A stretch of DNA of 51,541 nucleotides from Rhizobacter sp. (GCA_017986065.1 JAGNWJ010000008.1:1-51541); one strand, 5' to 3'; positions 11,337 to 21,078 are shown, counted from the stretch's first letter. Notes: generated from the letters alone by a model not told the origin. Made by a program: numbers and translations.

Positions 11337-12514
11337 GCCTGGGCACCCACGCCACGACGGCGTACCGCACGCCTCCAGTACCCAGTCGCCTGCCGCAGGT
11401 CGGCACGACGATCTTCACGGTGATGTCCGCGCTGGCACAACAGCACGGCGCCGTGAACCTGGGCCAGGGCTTTCCTGATTTCGAATGCGATCCTCGACTG
11501 CTCGATGCCGTGAATCACGCCATGCGCAGCGGCCACAACCAGTACCCACCGATGCCGGGTGTGCCTGCCCTGAGGGAAGCGATTGCCAGCAAGATCGAGT
11601 CGCTCTACGGGCGTCGATACGACCCAGCCAGCGAGATCACGGTCACCGCGGGTGCCACGCAGGCGATCCTGACCATCATGCTGGCCGTGGTTCATCCCGG
11701 CGATGAGGTGATCCTGCTCGACCCGTGCTTCGACAGCTACGAGCCGAACGTCGCCTTGGCCGGCGGAGTGGCGGTTCATGTACCGCTCACTCCAGGCAGC
11801 TTCCGGCCCGACTTCGACCGTATCGCACAGGCACTGACGCCGCGCACCCGTCTGATCGTCGTCAACACGCCGCACAACCCGAGTGCCACGGTGTGGACAG
11901 CCGCCGAAATGCAGCAGCTGACCGACATGCTGCGCCCGACCGACGTGCTCGTCATCGGCGACGAGGTCTACGAGCACATGGTCTATGACGGCATCCGCCA
12001 TGAGAGCATCGCCCGCTGGCCGGAGCTGGCGGCGCGCAGCTTCGTCGTGTCGAGCTTCGGCAAGACTTACCACGTGACTGGCTGGAAGGTCGGCTACGTG
12101 GCAGCTCCCGCCGCGTTGACCACCGAGTTCCGCAAGGTGCACCAGTTCAACGTGTTCACCGTCAACACGCCGGTGCAGCACGGCCTGGCTGCCTACATGC
12201 GAGACCCTGGGCCTCACCTCGGGCTGGCGATGTTCTACCAGCGCAAGCGTGATCTTTTCGCCGATGGCCTGCGGGCGACCCGCCTGCGGCCGCTGCCCAG
12301 CGCGGGCACGTATTTCCAGTGCGCCGACTACTCCCGCATCAGCGATGAACCCGAGCGCGCGTTCTGCGAGCGATTGACGCGCGAAACCGGCGTGGCCGCC
12401 ATTCCGATGTCGGCTTTCTATGCCGATGCGCTCGAGCAGCGGCTGATCCGTTTCTGCTTCGCCAAGCAGACCACCACGCTGGAACTTGCGCTGGAGAGAT
12501 TGCGCAGGCTCTGA
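11333..12514 (+). CDS. PLP-dependent aminotransferase, methionine/kynurenine (YbdL) type
   Basis: This is a fold type I, class I/II aminotransferase of 393 residues. The PLP lysine lies in SSFGKTYHVTGWKVGY, a signature close to E. coli YbdL, which prefers methionine. Other PLP contacts are visible: TAGATQAI, the Asn-Pro motif NTPHNPSATVW, and IGDEVYEHMVYD. NLGQGFPDFECDP near the N-terminus is the usual substrate-gate segment. ATG 11333 overlaps the cysB-like stop (ATGA), so it is the last gene of lptF-lptG-cbiX-cysB-aminotransferase. A role in methionine or 2-oxo-acid metabolism fits the sulfur context, but substrate preference cannot be read directly; kynurenine or glutamine aminotransferase are the alternatives. 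Confidence 0.88.
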   Translation: MSLGTHATTAYRTPPVPSRLPQVGTTIFTVMSALAQQHGAVNLGQGFPDFECDPRLLDAVNHAMRSGHNQYPPMPGVPALREAIASKIESLYGRRYDPASEITVTAGATQAILTIMLAVVHPGDEVILLDPCFDSYEPNVALAGGVAVHVPLTPGSFRPDFDRIAQALTPRTRLIVVNTPHNPSATVWTAAEMQQLTDMLRPTDVLVIGDEVYEHMVYDGIRHESIARWPELAARSFVVSSFGKTYHVTGWKVGYVAAPAALTTEFRKVHQFNVFTVNTPVQHGLAAYMRDPGPHLGLAMFYQRKRDLFADGLRATRLRPLPSAGTYFQCADYSRISDEPERAFCERLTRETGVAAIPMSAFYADALEQRLIRFCFAKQTTTLELALERLRRL

Positions 12515-12531
12515 CCTGCAGCGCCACGGCC

Positions 12532-14487
12532 TCAGTCCAGCGGCTTCGGGTCGTTCCGTGGCGGCAGGAAATCCAGCTCGAGGTCGATGTCAGACGGAGT
12601 CGAGAAGCCCGAATCGACCGAGGCGACCACCGACCGGTGTTCGTCTTGATGAGACAGGGGCAGCAGCAGGTCCACCGTCGACTCGGCAGAAGGCTGGTCG
12701 GGCTGATCCTCGAATTCGCGAACCGCCCGTGCAAGCAGGTAGAGGAACTGCAGATCGGTCAAGGCCGCCAGGTCGAGGGGCACCGCTGCCGGGTCGCTGC
12801 TCACGAGCAGCGACTCGATCAGCTTCATCGCCTCGGGCGGATCTGCCCAGACCGACTCGATCTGACGCATCACCGGTGACTGTCCGTCCTCGAGAACAGC
12901 GGCTGCCGTCTGGTCATCCCACTTCGGCGCTGCGGTACCGAAACGTCTTGCGTGGCGATCCCGGATCCGCTCGTATGCGTCGCGCTCTTCCCGACGTCGA
13001 TGGATTTCCAGCAGCTTCAGGTAGGGCAGCGGACTCGCTCCACCGCCTCCACGCAGGAAGGCGTTGAGCAGATCGACCGCTGAATCGTCCTGACCAAGCG
13101 CCACAAAGAACTCCGCCTGTTGTTCCAGGTCGATCAGTTCGTCGGCTGTCAGCGCGGACGCCGGTGCCACGGGCGACTCAACCGCCAGAGCCGTTCCGAC
13201 CGAGGCCACCGTGTCACCGAACACCTGCACAGGACGCAAGGGCTCGGGCAGCAGCGAATGCTCGGAGACGACGAGCGGAGCCGGGGTGGTCGGCAGCACC
13301 TCATCAGGCATCTCGATGGCTTCCGGCAGGCTCGCCAGGGCGCTCTGCACGAACGCCGGTTTGGCGGATACGCGATCCTCTGCATCGACCGGCTTCGCCG
13401 CAGCCGCATCTGCTTCGGCCTTCCACCAAGGCGTGCCGGGACGCCGTGCAGCAGCGCGGCGCCCGATCATCTGACCAAACCACAGCAGCAGCGCAGCGCC
13501 CGCCGCTGCGAGTGCATACGAAAGCCATCCTGTGGAGCGTGACGATTCAGCAGCACGCAGGCGAGACTGCAAATCGGCGATGCTCCTGCTGGACGCTTCG
13601 GACTCGGCCTGCAACTTGTCGAGTCTTTGCTGAAGCGACTGAATCGCCTCGCGCTGCAGTTCGGCCGCTGACTCGGCAGGGCTCGATGCGGCAGCACTCG
13701 CGGCGAGAGCCACCGGCAGCACACCAGCCACCGCCAGCGGAGCTGAGGCTGCAGCAGCGGCCAGTGGGCCGGCGCCGCGCTCGAGTTCAAGGCGCGGGGA
13801 AGAGCGCGCCCGTGCCTGGTTGACGGATGCTCGTCGAGCCTTGCGAGGGATGGCTGCCTGCACCCGACGGGCCGCCTTCGCCCCGCTCGCCACGCCTTTC
13901 GATGTCGATCGCGTCGCGCGACGGGCTGATGCCGGCGGCGCCGGCGCTGGCGGTGGAGCCAGCACCCCCGATCCCGCCGCCGCGTCGGAGAGGCCCTGTG
14001 CGAACCCCGGATCCGCCGGTGCTCCGACAGACACCGAAGTCGCGGGGGATGCGGGAGGCGTGGCCACAGCAGGTGGCTCAGCCGCTGCGAGTGCCGGCTC
14101 GGACGAAGTCAGAGGAGGATCGATCAGAACCACGAACTGTCGGCTGACTCGCGACGGGCACGCCGCTGCGACCGTGACCTGAACGATGGGTTCGTGGATG
14201 CGCACCGTGGTCGTCACGCGCAAGGAACGCGTACTCGCGCTGCCTGCTGGTTCGAGTCGAACCCGAACCAACGGATGCGGCAGGACACTGTCGCCAACCA
14301 CCACTTCGGCGCTCACGCAATCAGAAGTGACTTGCTCGGTGATGTCGGCGTCGAGAGCCACGCTCACATCGAGAGCTTGCCCCAGCGAGGTGGCGTTGAC
14401 CAAACGACCGAAACCCACCGCCATCAGGGGCTGCGATGACAAGGCCAGAAGCACCCCCGCGGCGACAGTCGTTATTGCTTTCAGCAT
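12532..14487 (-). CDS. FimV-like polar landmark / peptidoglycan-associated protein
   Basis: The protein has 651 residues from ATG 14487. A cleavable signal peptide (about 23 residues ending SSQPLMA) precedes a periplasmic domain resembling the FimV N-terminus (GRLVNATSLGQALDVSV ... RQFVVLIDPP). A long Ala/Pro-rich linker follows, then a coiled coil (about 270-310, QREAIQSLQQRLDKLQ), one membrane helix (about 318-337, WLSYALAAAGAALLLWF) and an acidic cytoplasmic tail. The tail holds a FimV-type TPR segment (about 440-500, ELIDLEQQAEFFVALGQDDS). FimV/HubP proteins organise the cell pole and type IV pili. The open frame extends 13 residues upstream (GTG 14526), but the signal peptide begins at 14487. 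It is convergent with the aminotransferase operon across 17 bases. Confidence 0.82.
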   Translation of the reverse strand: MLKAITTVAAGVLLALSSQPLMAVGFGRLVNATSLGQALDVSVALDADITEQVTSDCVSAEVVVGDSVLPHPLVRVRLEPAGSASTRSLRVTTTVRIHEPIVQVTVAAACPSRVSRQFVVLIDPPLTSSEPALAAAEPPAVATPPASPATSVSVGAPADPGFAQGLSDAAAGSGVLAPPPAPAPPASARRATRSTSKGVASGAKAARRVQAAIPRKARRASVNQARARSSPRLELERGAGPLAAAAASAPLAVAGVLPVALAASAAASSPAESAAELQREAIQSLQQRLDKLQAESEASSRSIADLQSRLRAAESSRSTGWLSYALAAAGAALLLWFGQMIGRRAAARRPGTPWWKAEADAAAAKPVDAEDRVSAKPAFVQSALASLPEAIEMPDEVLPTTPAPLVVSEHSLLPEPLRPVQVFGDTVASVGTALAVESPVAPASALTADELIDLEQQAEFFVALGQDDSAVDLLNAFLRGGGGASPLPYLKLLEIHRRREERDAYERIRDRHARRFGTAAPKWDDQTAAAVLEDGQSPVMRQIESVWADPPEAMKLIESLLVSSDPAAVPLDLAALTDLQFLYLLARAVREFEDQPDQPSAESTVDLLLPLSHQDEHRSVVASVDSGFSTPSDIDLELDFLPPRNDPKPLD

Positions 14488-14558
14488 GCTCGCCGTAAAG
14501 AAACGTAACGAAAATGACTCTAGCACGCACCTGCAGGCGCGGAGTCATGTGAGACACG

Positions 14559-15317
14559 TCAAAAACGTGTCGGATCCGTCGCTTCGTCGTCGGGCAGCTG
14601 GGTCTGCCAGGACGTGCTGGCAGTCGACGCCCATTCGGCGTCGTCAGGCGAGATCTGGCCAGTGATCTGCTGGACAGACCGCATGGCCGAATCGAACACC
14701 TCGAGGCACTGGGAAAGCGCATCGGGTCCTGGGTCGGCGAGCTGCATGCGCAGGTAGATCCTGCCGCGCATCGTCATCAGCACGAACGGGACATCCGGCC
14801 CGATCAGATCAGGCACCGCGCGGGCGAGTTGCGCACCGAGCGGACCGTTGATCCAGGCCAGCGCCCACGCCGGGTTCGCACCAAGTGCGCCAAAGCGCTC
14901 CCGCAAGACCGTGTCGAACGACAGATCTGCCTTCGGAAACATCGCCAGCCAGCGCATCTCTTCCGGAGTCGACATGTCGATGACGGTCTGCGCGTCCTGC
15001 GTGTAGCGCTCGAAGGTTTCGGACTCCAGCCGCTCCTTCAAGGTCAGCGTCAACACGAGCATCTGCAACGAACCGGGCAGATTCATGTCGACGCGCATGC
15101 GCAACTCGCTGTTCTCGATGTAGCTGCGTTGGGACGGCCCCCACTCCATCCGAACCACGTGTCCGCCGGATGCCGCCTCGAGCTCGAATCGCAGACCGTC
15201 CTTGGCCCTGCGAAACCGGAATCCCGAGCGATCCGCCCAGGACTCGATCGCGTCGAAGCGCGCACCTCCGGCTCGCCCGGGACCGAGCGCCCACAAGCGC
15301 TTCAATGCACCGAACAT
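14559..15317 (-). CDS. Hypothetical protein, conserved-looking, cytoplasmic
   Basis: This is a 252-residue protein that I cannot assign. The start ATG 15317 (MFGALKRLWALG) has a strong ribosome-binding site, GAGGTG seven bases upstream; the open frame extends further but adds only Arg/Pro-rich sequence. There is no signal peptide or clear membrane segment. The body alternates strands and helices (FEAIESWADRSGF-like start, HVVRMEWGPSQRSYIENSEL, MRGRIYLRMQLADPG), and the C-terminus is acidic. Its position upstream of the FimV-like gene on the same strand, 71 bases away, suggests possible co-expression but nothing about function. The upstream gap also holds the end of the tRNA-Arg region. Confidence 0.75.
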   Translation of the reverse strand: MFGALKRLWALGPGRAGGARFDAIESWADRSGFRFRRAKDGLRFELEAASGGHVVRMEWGPSQRSYIENSELRMRVDMNLPGSLQMLVLTLTLKERLESETFERYTQDAQTVIDMSTPEEMRWLAMFPKADLSFDTVLRERFGALGANPAWALAWINGPLGAQLARAVPDLIGPDVPFVLMTMRGRIYLRMQLADPGPDALSQCLEVFDSAMRSVQQITGQISPDDAEWASTASTSWQTQLPDDEATDPTRF

Positions 15318-15441
15318 GCACGCACCTCGGCGCCTGATACGGCGTGGCGAATCGGATGGGCGAAGTGGACCAGAGCTTCCATAGCCTCCCAGTGTATTCG
15401 GCGGCCTCGAAGCGAGGCGGGCGGGCACTGACGGGGCGGGG

Positions 15442-15515
15442 CGCGGCGGACAGGAATCGAACCTGTAACCCCCAGCTTAGAAGGCTGGTGCTCTATCCGG
15501 TTGAGCTACCGCCAC
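15442..15515 (-). tRNA. tRNA-Arg (anticodon TCT)
   Basis: A full cloverleaf reads on the minus strand: acceptor GTGGCGG/CCGCCGC (one G-T pair), D-arm with TAGCTC, anticodon stem CCAGC/GCTGG with loop CTTCTAA (anticodon TCT, reads AGA), T-arm ACAGG-TTCGATT-CCTGT, discriminator G. The CCA end is not encoded. It lies 104 bases downstream of tRNA-Pro and may share its transcript. Confidence 0.95.
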
Positions 15516-15619
15516 CGTTGACACCGAACTGGGCGGCTCAGAAGTTCAGACAACCAAGCCGGACCAGGAACGTGACACCGGAGAGCCCCAGCGAAGACTG
15601 CTGAGGTTGAATCTGAATA

Positions 15620-15696
15620 TGGTCGGGGCGGTGGGATTCGAACTCACGACCACCTGGTCCCAAACCAGGTGCGCTACCAGGCTGCGCTACGCCCCG
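15620..15696 (-). tRNA. tRNA-Pro (anticodon TGG)
   Basis: The minus-strand cloverleaf has acceptor CGGGGCG/CGCCCCG, D-arm TAGCGC, anticodon stem CCTGG/CCAGG with loop TTTGGGA (anticodon TGG), T-arm GTGAG-TTCGAAT-CCCAC, discriminator A, and an encoded CCA end. A TACAAT -10 element lies nine bases upstream. Confidence 0.96.
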
Positions 15697-15704
15697 AGCC
15701 TCGC

Positions 15705-15710
15705 ATTGTA
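15705..15710 (-). promoter_or_regulatory. Likely -10 element of the tRNA-Pro promoter
   Basis: TACAAT on the minus strand (five of six matches to TATAAT) would start transcription a few bases before the mature tRNA 5' end at 15696. No convincing -35 is seen 16-18 bases upstream. Confidence 0.5.
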
Positions 15711-15783
15711 TGCCGGCAAATGGTGCCTCGTCGAGGAAGCATCAATTTTCTTCGATGAGTCGCAGCGACGACATGGCCAGAGG

Positions 15784-18700
15784 TCACTGCGTCATCTGCA
15801 ACCAGGACTTCTCCAGTCGCTTCACGCTGACCGGCTGCGGTGTGCGCAGTTCCTGAGCGAACAGACTGATGCGCAGTTCTTCGAGCAACCAGCGGAACTC
15901 GTCGAGCCGCGTGTCGCGCACGCCCTTGCGCTCGATCAAGGTTCGCAGGTATCGCTGCTCGAGCGGTCGCAATTCGGCCATCCGGGATGCGTCGCGCCCG
16001 GGATCGGCACGCCACTTGTCAAGACGCATGACGATGCCTCGCAGGTAGCGCGGCAGGTGCGACAGCTGGGACCAGGGCGTCGCGCCCAGGAAGCGCTTGG
16101 GGACCAGCCTGGAAAGCTGCGCCTCGATGTCCTCCGACACCTCCTTCGGAGCGCGGGCGTCCCTGAGCTTGCGCAAGGCCGCCGCGTGTTCGACGAGCAC
16201 CGCATGCGCACTGCGCGCGATCTCGTTGGCGATCAGCGTGAGTCGGCCCCGCCCCTCTTCGACACGACGCCGGAAAGCAACCGCATCGGTTGGCAGGGGA
16301 TCGACAAGGAACGCTCGATCGATGGCGAGCGAGATGACCTGCTCGCGCAATTCGTCAGCCGTTCCGAGCGGCATGTAGAGCACCGACATCTTCTGCAGAT
16401 CGGGGATGTTCTTCTCGAGGTACTTCAGCGCATCGCGGATCTGCAAGGACACCAGCCGGCGCAGGCCCTCGCGATGACGTGCCGCAGCGGCCTCGGGTTC
16501 ATCGAATACCTCGATGGCCACTGCGCCACCACGGTCGATCAGCGCCGGGAATCCGACCATCGTCTGGTCACCCCGGCGCACCTCCAGCAATTCGGGCAGT
16601 TCCCCGAAGGTCCAGTCGGTGTACAGCTCCGCTGCACTGTCGGGTGAGACTGGAGCGCGCCCTGCCGGCGACGCAGCGGGTGCCTCGGCAACGCGTTGGG
16701 CCCCCGGTTTCCGAGAGACCGACGACGCGGTGTCGGCAGCGATCGGCCTCTCAGGCTGGACGCTCTTCAATTGAGCCAGCGCCTGGAAGGCGGAGCGCGC
16801 CTGGCTGCCGAGCTCGGCTTTCAAGGTCGACAGGTTGCGACCCATGCCCAACTGACGACCGTTCTCGTCGACGACCCTGAAGTTCATGTGCAGGTGTGGC
16901 GGCACCTGCTCCAGCTTGAAGTCGGCACGCTTCACGTCGAGTTGCGTCCTGTCGCGGACATGCTTCAGCAAGGCATCGACCAGACTGCCGCTGCCCCATC
17001 CATGGGCAGCCTCGACAGACGAAATGAAGGCAGCGGCGTACTCCGGCAACGGCACGAGACGCGAGCGCGGCCGCTGGTGCAGGCTCTTCGCGAGCGCCAG
17101 CACCTTGTCTTTCAGCATGCCGGGCACCAGCCATTCGCAGCGCTCCTCGCTGACCTGGTTCAGCGCGTAGATCGGAACCGTCACCGTCACGCCATCCTTC
17201 GCGTCGCCGGGCTCGTGCAGGTAAATCGCGCCGCAATCGACGCCGCCCATCCGCAGGGTCTTGGGGAACGCGGCGGTCGTGATGCCGGCCGCCTCGTGTC
17301 GCATCAGCTCGTCACGAGTCAGCATCAGCAGCTTCGGCTGGCGCCTGATCTCGTCGCGGTACCAGCGTTCGAGCGTCGTGCCGCTGCAGACCTCGGCCGG
17401 CAACTGCTGATCGTAGAAGGCATGGATCAGTTCATCGTCGACCAGCACGTCCTGACGACGAGACTTGTGCTCCAGTTCCTCGACCTGAGCGATCAGCTTG
17501 CGATTGGCTGCGACGAACGGCAGCCGGGTCTCCCAGTCGCCGGCGACCAGCGCCTCCCGGATGAATATCTCCCGCGCCTCGGCCGGATTGACCAGACCAA
17601 AGTTCACCCGCCGGTTGTTGTAGACGACGATGCCGTAGAGCGTGGCTCGCTCCAGAGCAATCACCTCGGCAGCCTTCTTCTCCCAGTGCGGCTCCAGCAG
17701 TTGGGTCTTGATGACATGGCCGGCGATCTGCGGCAGCCACTGCGGTTCGATCGCCGCGATGCCACGGCCATAGAGTCGCGTCGTTTCGACCAGCTCGGCC
17801 GCTACGATCCAGCGACCCGGCTTCTTCGACAGGTTGATGCCAGGATGACGGTGGAAGCGGATGCCACGCGCACCGAGGTACCAGTCTTCCTCGTCGCTCT
17901 TGACGCCGATGTTGCCGAGCAGGCCCGCCAGCAGCGAGAGGTGCAGCTGCTCATAGGTCGCTGGCGACGCATTGAGTCGCCAGCCGTGCTCGGCGACCAC
18001 GGTCAGCAGCTGCGAGTGGATGTCGCGCCATTCGCGCACACGCCGCGGCGAAATGAAGTTTTCGCGCAGCAGCTGTTCCTGCTTGCGCACGCTGAGCTTG
18101 TGTTCACGCTGTTCGGCGGTCAGGCCTGCGCCGCGCGATGCCTCCAGCCATTTCCACAGCTTCAGGTCGCCGAGGAATTCGGAGCGGTCGTCGTCGAATT
18201 TCTTGTGCGCTTCGTCGGCCGCCTGCTGCGCTTCGAGCGGGCGGTCGCGCACGTCCTGGACGCTCATCGCGCTGGCAACGATCAGCACTTCGGTAAGCGC
18301 CTGGCGACTACGCGCTTCGAGAATCATCCGGCCGACGCGCGGGTCCAGCGGCAGGCGAGCGAGCTCCTGGCCCATCGGCGTCAGTTCGTTCTGATCGTCC
18401 ACCGCGCCGAGCTCGGCCAGCAACTGGTATCCGTCGGCGATGGCGCGACGCGGCGGCGGCTCGATGAACGGGAAGTCCTCGACCAGCCCGAGCCCGAGCG
18501 CCTTCATCCGCAGGATCACGCCGGCCAGTGACGACCGCATGATTTCCGGGTCGGTGAAACGGGGGCGACCCGCAAAATCCTTCTCGTCGTAGAGCCGGAT
18601 GCAGATGCCGTTGCTGACCCGACCGCAGCGACCGGCGCGCTGGTTCGCCGCCGCCTGGCTGGTCGGCTCGATCAGCAGTTGCTCGACCTTGTTGCGGTAG

Positions 18701-19695
18701 CTGTAGCGCTTGACCCGCGCGGTGCCTGCGTCGATCACGTACTGGATGCCCGGCACCGTCAGCGACGTTTCCGCGACATTGGTGGACAGCACGATGCGGC
18801 GTGCGCTGTGCGGCTCGAAGATGCGGTCCTGCTCGGCCTGGCTGAGCCGCGCGAACAGTGGCACCACCTCGACGCCTGGCGGATGGTGGCGGCGCAGGTG
18901 GTCGGCCGCATCGCGGATCTCACGCTCGCCAGGCAGGAACACCAGGACATCGCCACCCGAGCCGGCTCCACCCGACGCCCACAGTTCGTCGACGGCATCG
19001 GCAATTGCGTGATTGAGTCCGTACTCTCGGCTGTCCTCGAAGGGTCGCCATCGCTGCTCGACCGGGAAAAGTCGGCCCGAGACCTGAATCACCGGTGCCG
19101 GTCCGTTCTTGCCGGCGAAATGCTGCGCAAATCGTTCGGCGTCGATGGTGGCCGAGGTAACGATCACCTTGAGGTCGGGCCGACGCGGCAACAACTGACG
19201 CAGGTAGCCGAGCAGGAAGTCGATGTTCAGGCTGCGCTCGTGGGCCTCGTCGATGATCAACGTGTCGTAGGCGCGCAGCAGCGGATCGGTTTGGGTTTCG
19301 GCCAGCAGGATGCCGTCGGTCATCAGCTTGACGGTGGCTCCGGGAGACAAGCGGTCCTGGAACCGGACCTTGTAGCCAACGACTTCGCCGAGCGGCGAAT
19401 TGAGCTCCTGCGCGATTCGCTTGGCCACGCTCGACGCGGCGATCCGCCGCGGCTGCGTGTGACCGATCAGGCCGCGCCCACCCGCTCCCCTCCCGCGCCC
19501 CAGCGTCAGCGCGATCTTCGGCAGCTGGGTGGTCTTGCCGGAACCGGTTTCGCCACAGACGATGACCACCTGGTGATCCCCGATGGCGGTCGCAATCTCG
19601 CCACGGCGTGCCGACACCGGCAGCGAGTCCGCGAAGGTGACGGGCGGGATGGGGTTCGCAGGGACGGGCGACCGGACTCGCGGAGCAGACGTCAT
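15784..19695 (-). CDS. hrpA: DEAH-box ATP-dependent RNA helicase HrpA
   Basis: This is a 1303-residue RNA helicase, almost the same length as E. coli HrpA (about 1300). HrpA acts in mRNA processing and rescue of stalled ribosomes. RecA domain 1 has the Walker A motif CGETGSGKTTQLP, DEAH in LIIDEAHERS and SATID; domain 2 has the ATP-sensing motif QRAGRCGRV. These are followed by the HA2/OB-fold region and the long HrpA-specific C-terminal domain (DUF3418 type), which sets it apart from the shorter HrpB. ATG 19695 (MTSAPRV) is preceded by GAAGG; an in-frame TTG lies five codons upstream. It is divergent from argA with 42 bases between starts. No terminator-like hairpin with a T-run follows it. 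Confidence 0.96.
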   Translation of the reverse strand: MTSAPRVRSPVPANPIPPVTFADSLPVSARRGEIATAIGDHQVVIVCGETGSGKTTQLPKIALTLGRGRGAGGRGLIGHTQPRRIAASSVAKRIAQELNSPLGEVVGYKVRFQDRLSPGATVKLMTDGILLAETQTDPLLRAYDTLIIDEAHERSLNIDFLLGYLRQLLPRRPDLKVIVTSATIDAERFAQHFAGKNGPAPVIQVSGRLFPVEQRWRPFEDSREYGLNHAIADAVDELWASGGAGSGGDVLVFLPGEREIRDAADHLRRHHPPGVEVVPLFARLSQAEQDRIFEPHSARRIVLSTNVAETSLTVPGIQYVIDAGTARVKRYSYRNKVEQLLIEPTSQAAANQRAGRCGRVSNGICIRLYDEKDFAGRPRFTDPEIMRSSLAGVILRMKALGLGLVEDFPFIEPPPRRAIADGYQLLAELGAVDDQNELTPMGQELARLPLDPRVGRMILEARSRQALTEVLIVASAMSVQDVRDRPLEAQQAADEAHKKFDDDRSEFLGDLKLWKWLEASRGAGLTAEQREHKLSVRKQEQLLRENFISPRRVREWRDIHSQLLTVVAEHGWRLNASPATYEQLHLSLLAGLLGNIGVKSDEEDWYLGARGIRFHRHPGINLSKKPGRWIVAAELVETTRLYGRGIAAIEPQWLPQIAGHVIKTQLLEPHWEKKAAEVIALERATLYGIVVYNNRRVNFGLVNPAEAREIFIREALVAGDWETRLPFVAANRKLIAQVEELEHKSRRQDVLVDDELIHAFYDQQLPAEVCSGTTLERWYRDEIRRQPKLLMLTRDELMRHEAAGITTAAFPKTLRMGGVDCGAIYLHEPGDAKDGVTVTVPIYALNQVSEERCEWLVPGMLKDKVLALAKSLHQRPRSRLVPLPEYAAAFISSVEAAHGWGSGSLVDALLKHVRDRTQLDVKRADFKLEQVPPHLHMNFRVVDENGRQLGMGRNLSTLKAELGSQARSAFQALAQLKSVQPERPIAADTASSVSRKPGAQRVAEAPAASPAGRAPVSPDSAAELYTDWTFGELPELLEVRRGDQTMVGFPALIDRGGAVAIEVFDEPEAAAARHREGLRRLVSLQIRDALKYLEKNIPDLQKMSVLYMPLGTADELREQVISLAIDRAFLVDPLPTDAVAFRRRVEEGRGRLTLIANEIARSAHAVLVEHAAALRKLRDARAPKEVSEDIEAQLSRLVPKRFLGATPWSQLSHLPRYLRGIVMRLDKWRADPGRDASRMAELRPLEQRYLRTLIERKGVRDTRLDEFRWLLEELRISLFAQELRTPQPVSVKRLEKSWLQMTQ

Positions 19696-19737
19696 CGGGC
19701 CTTCATGCAAAATCGAACATTATTTCAAAGCGCCGTG

Positions 19738-21078
19738 ATGAGCCTGGTCTTCCCGCACACGTTTGTCCCGTGGTTCCGTTCGGTCGCGCCGTACATCCAC
19801 GCCCACCGCAGCAAGACCTTCGTGGTCGCCATCGCCGGTGAGCTGATTGCAGCGGGGAAGCTCAGCGCCTTCGCGCAGGATCTTGCGCTGATCCACGCGA
19901 TGGGGATCAAGGTCGTGCTGGTGCACGGCTTTCGCCCGCAGGTCGAGGAGCAGCTGAAGGCCAAGGGCCATGTTTCGAAGTACAGCCACGGCATGCGCGT
20001 GACCGACGCAGTCGCACTCGACTGCGCGCAGGAAGCTGCGGGCCAGTTGCGCTACGAGATCGAAGCCGCGTTCTCGCAAGGGTTGCCGAACACACCCATG
20101 GCGGGCAGCCAGATCAGGGTGGTGTCGGGAAACTTCATCACCGCCAAGCCGGTGGGTGTCATTGATGGGGTCGACTTCATCCACACCGGCCTGGTCCGCA
20201 GAATCGATGCGGTCGGCATCCGGCAGGCCATCGACTTCGGTGCACTCGTGATGCTGTCTCCGTTCGGTTTCTCGCCAACCGGCGAGGCCTTCAACCTCAG
20301 CATGGAAGACGTGGCCGCAAGCACGGCAATTTCATTGCAGGCCGACAAGTTGATTTATCTCACCGAGGTCAGAGGCATACCTCTCGATATCTCGGATCCA
20401 GACAGCGCCATAGACCAGGAGCTCGCACTGGCCGATGCCGAGAAACTGCTGGCCTCGTTGCCGAATCCGCAGCAACCCACCGACACCGCGTTTTATCTGC
20501 AGCATGCAGTGAAAGCCAGCAAGAGCGGCGTGGACCGAGTGCACATCGTTCCATTTTCTGTCGATGGTTCGGTTCTCATCGAATCATTCACGCATGACGG
20601 CGTAGGCACGATGATCGTCGATGAAAAACTCGAGAGCCTGCGCGAAGCGACGGCCGACGATATAGGCGGCGTGCTGCAACTGATCGAGCCTTTCGAAAAC
20701 GACGGCACGCTGGTGAAAAGAGACCGAACGGAAATCGAACGTGATATCGATTTCTACACGGTGATTGAACATGACGGCGTGATATTCGGATGTGCGGCGC
20801 TATACCCTTATCCGGAAAAGCAGACGGGCGAAATGGCAGCCCTCACGGTGTCACCCGACGTGCAGGGGCAAGGTGACGGGGAACGCATCCTCAAGCGCAT
20901 CGAACAGCGCGCGCGGGCCCTCGGCCTGAAGAGCATTTTCGTGCTGACCACACGCACGATGCACTGGTTCATCAAGCGCGGATTCGAGCAGGTTGGGCCG
21001 GAATGGCTGCCAGAGGCGCGTCAGAGAAAGTACAACTGGGATCGAAGATCACAGGTTCTGGTCAAGACGCTGTCCTGA
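19738..21078 (+). CDS. argA: N-acetylglutamate synthase ArgA
   Basis: ArgA transfers acetyl from acetyl-CoA to glutamate, the first step of arginine synthesis. From ATG 19738 it has 446 residues, starting MSLVFPHTFVPWFRSVAPYI as in classical ArgA. An N-terminal amino-acid-kinase-like domain that binds arginine for feedback control (VLVHGFRPQVEEQL, RVVSGNFITAKPVG, GEAFNLSMEDVA) is followed by a GNAT domain (ATADDIGGVLQLIEPFE, GEMAALTVSPDVQGQGDG, IFVLTTRTMHWFIKRGF). ATG 19705 in the same frame would add 11 residues without family support. From about 20320 onward the gene uses ATA, AGA and CTA codons rarely seen in its first half or in neighbours. Confidence 0.95.
   Translation: MSLVFPHTFVPWFRSVAPYIHAHRSKTFVVAIAGELIAAGKLSAFAQDLALIHAMGIKVVLVHGFRPQVEEQLKAKGHVSKYSHGMRVTDAVALDCAQEAAGQLRYEIEAAFSQGLPNTPMAGSQIRVVSGNFITAKPVGVIDGVDFIHTGLVRRIDAVGIRQAIDFGALVMLSPFGFSPTGEAFNLSMEDVAASTAISLQADKLIYLTEVRGIPLDISDPDSAIDQELALADAEKLLASLPNPQQPTDTAFYLQHAVKASKSGVDRVHIVPFSVDGSVLIESFTHDGVGTMIVDEKLESLREATADDIGGVLQLIEPFENDGTLVKRDRTEIERDIDFYTVIEHDGVIFGCAALYPYPEKQTGEMAALTVSPDVQGQGDGERILKRIEQRARALGLKSIFVLTTRTMHWFIKRGFEQVGPEWLPEARQRKYNWDRRSQVLVKTLS

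Noticed and set aside
15404-15418. Hairpin GCCTCG-aag-CGAGGC downstream of tRNA-Arg as a terminator
   Set aside because: The stem is only six bp and no T-run follows on the minus strand, so a terminator call is not supported.
16696-18531. 611-codon open frame antisense to hrpA
   Set aside because: hrpA is complete with all helicase motifs; the antisense frame has no motifs and arises from GC-rich third positions.
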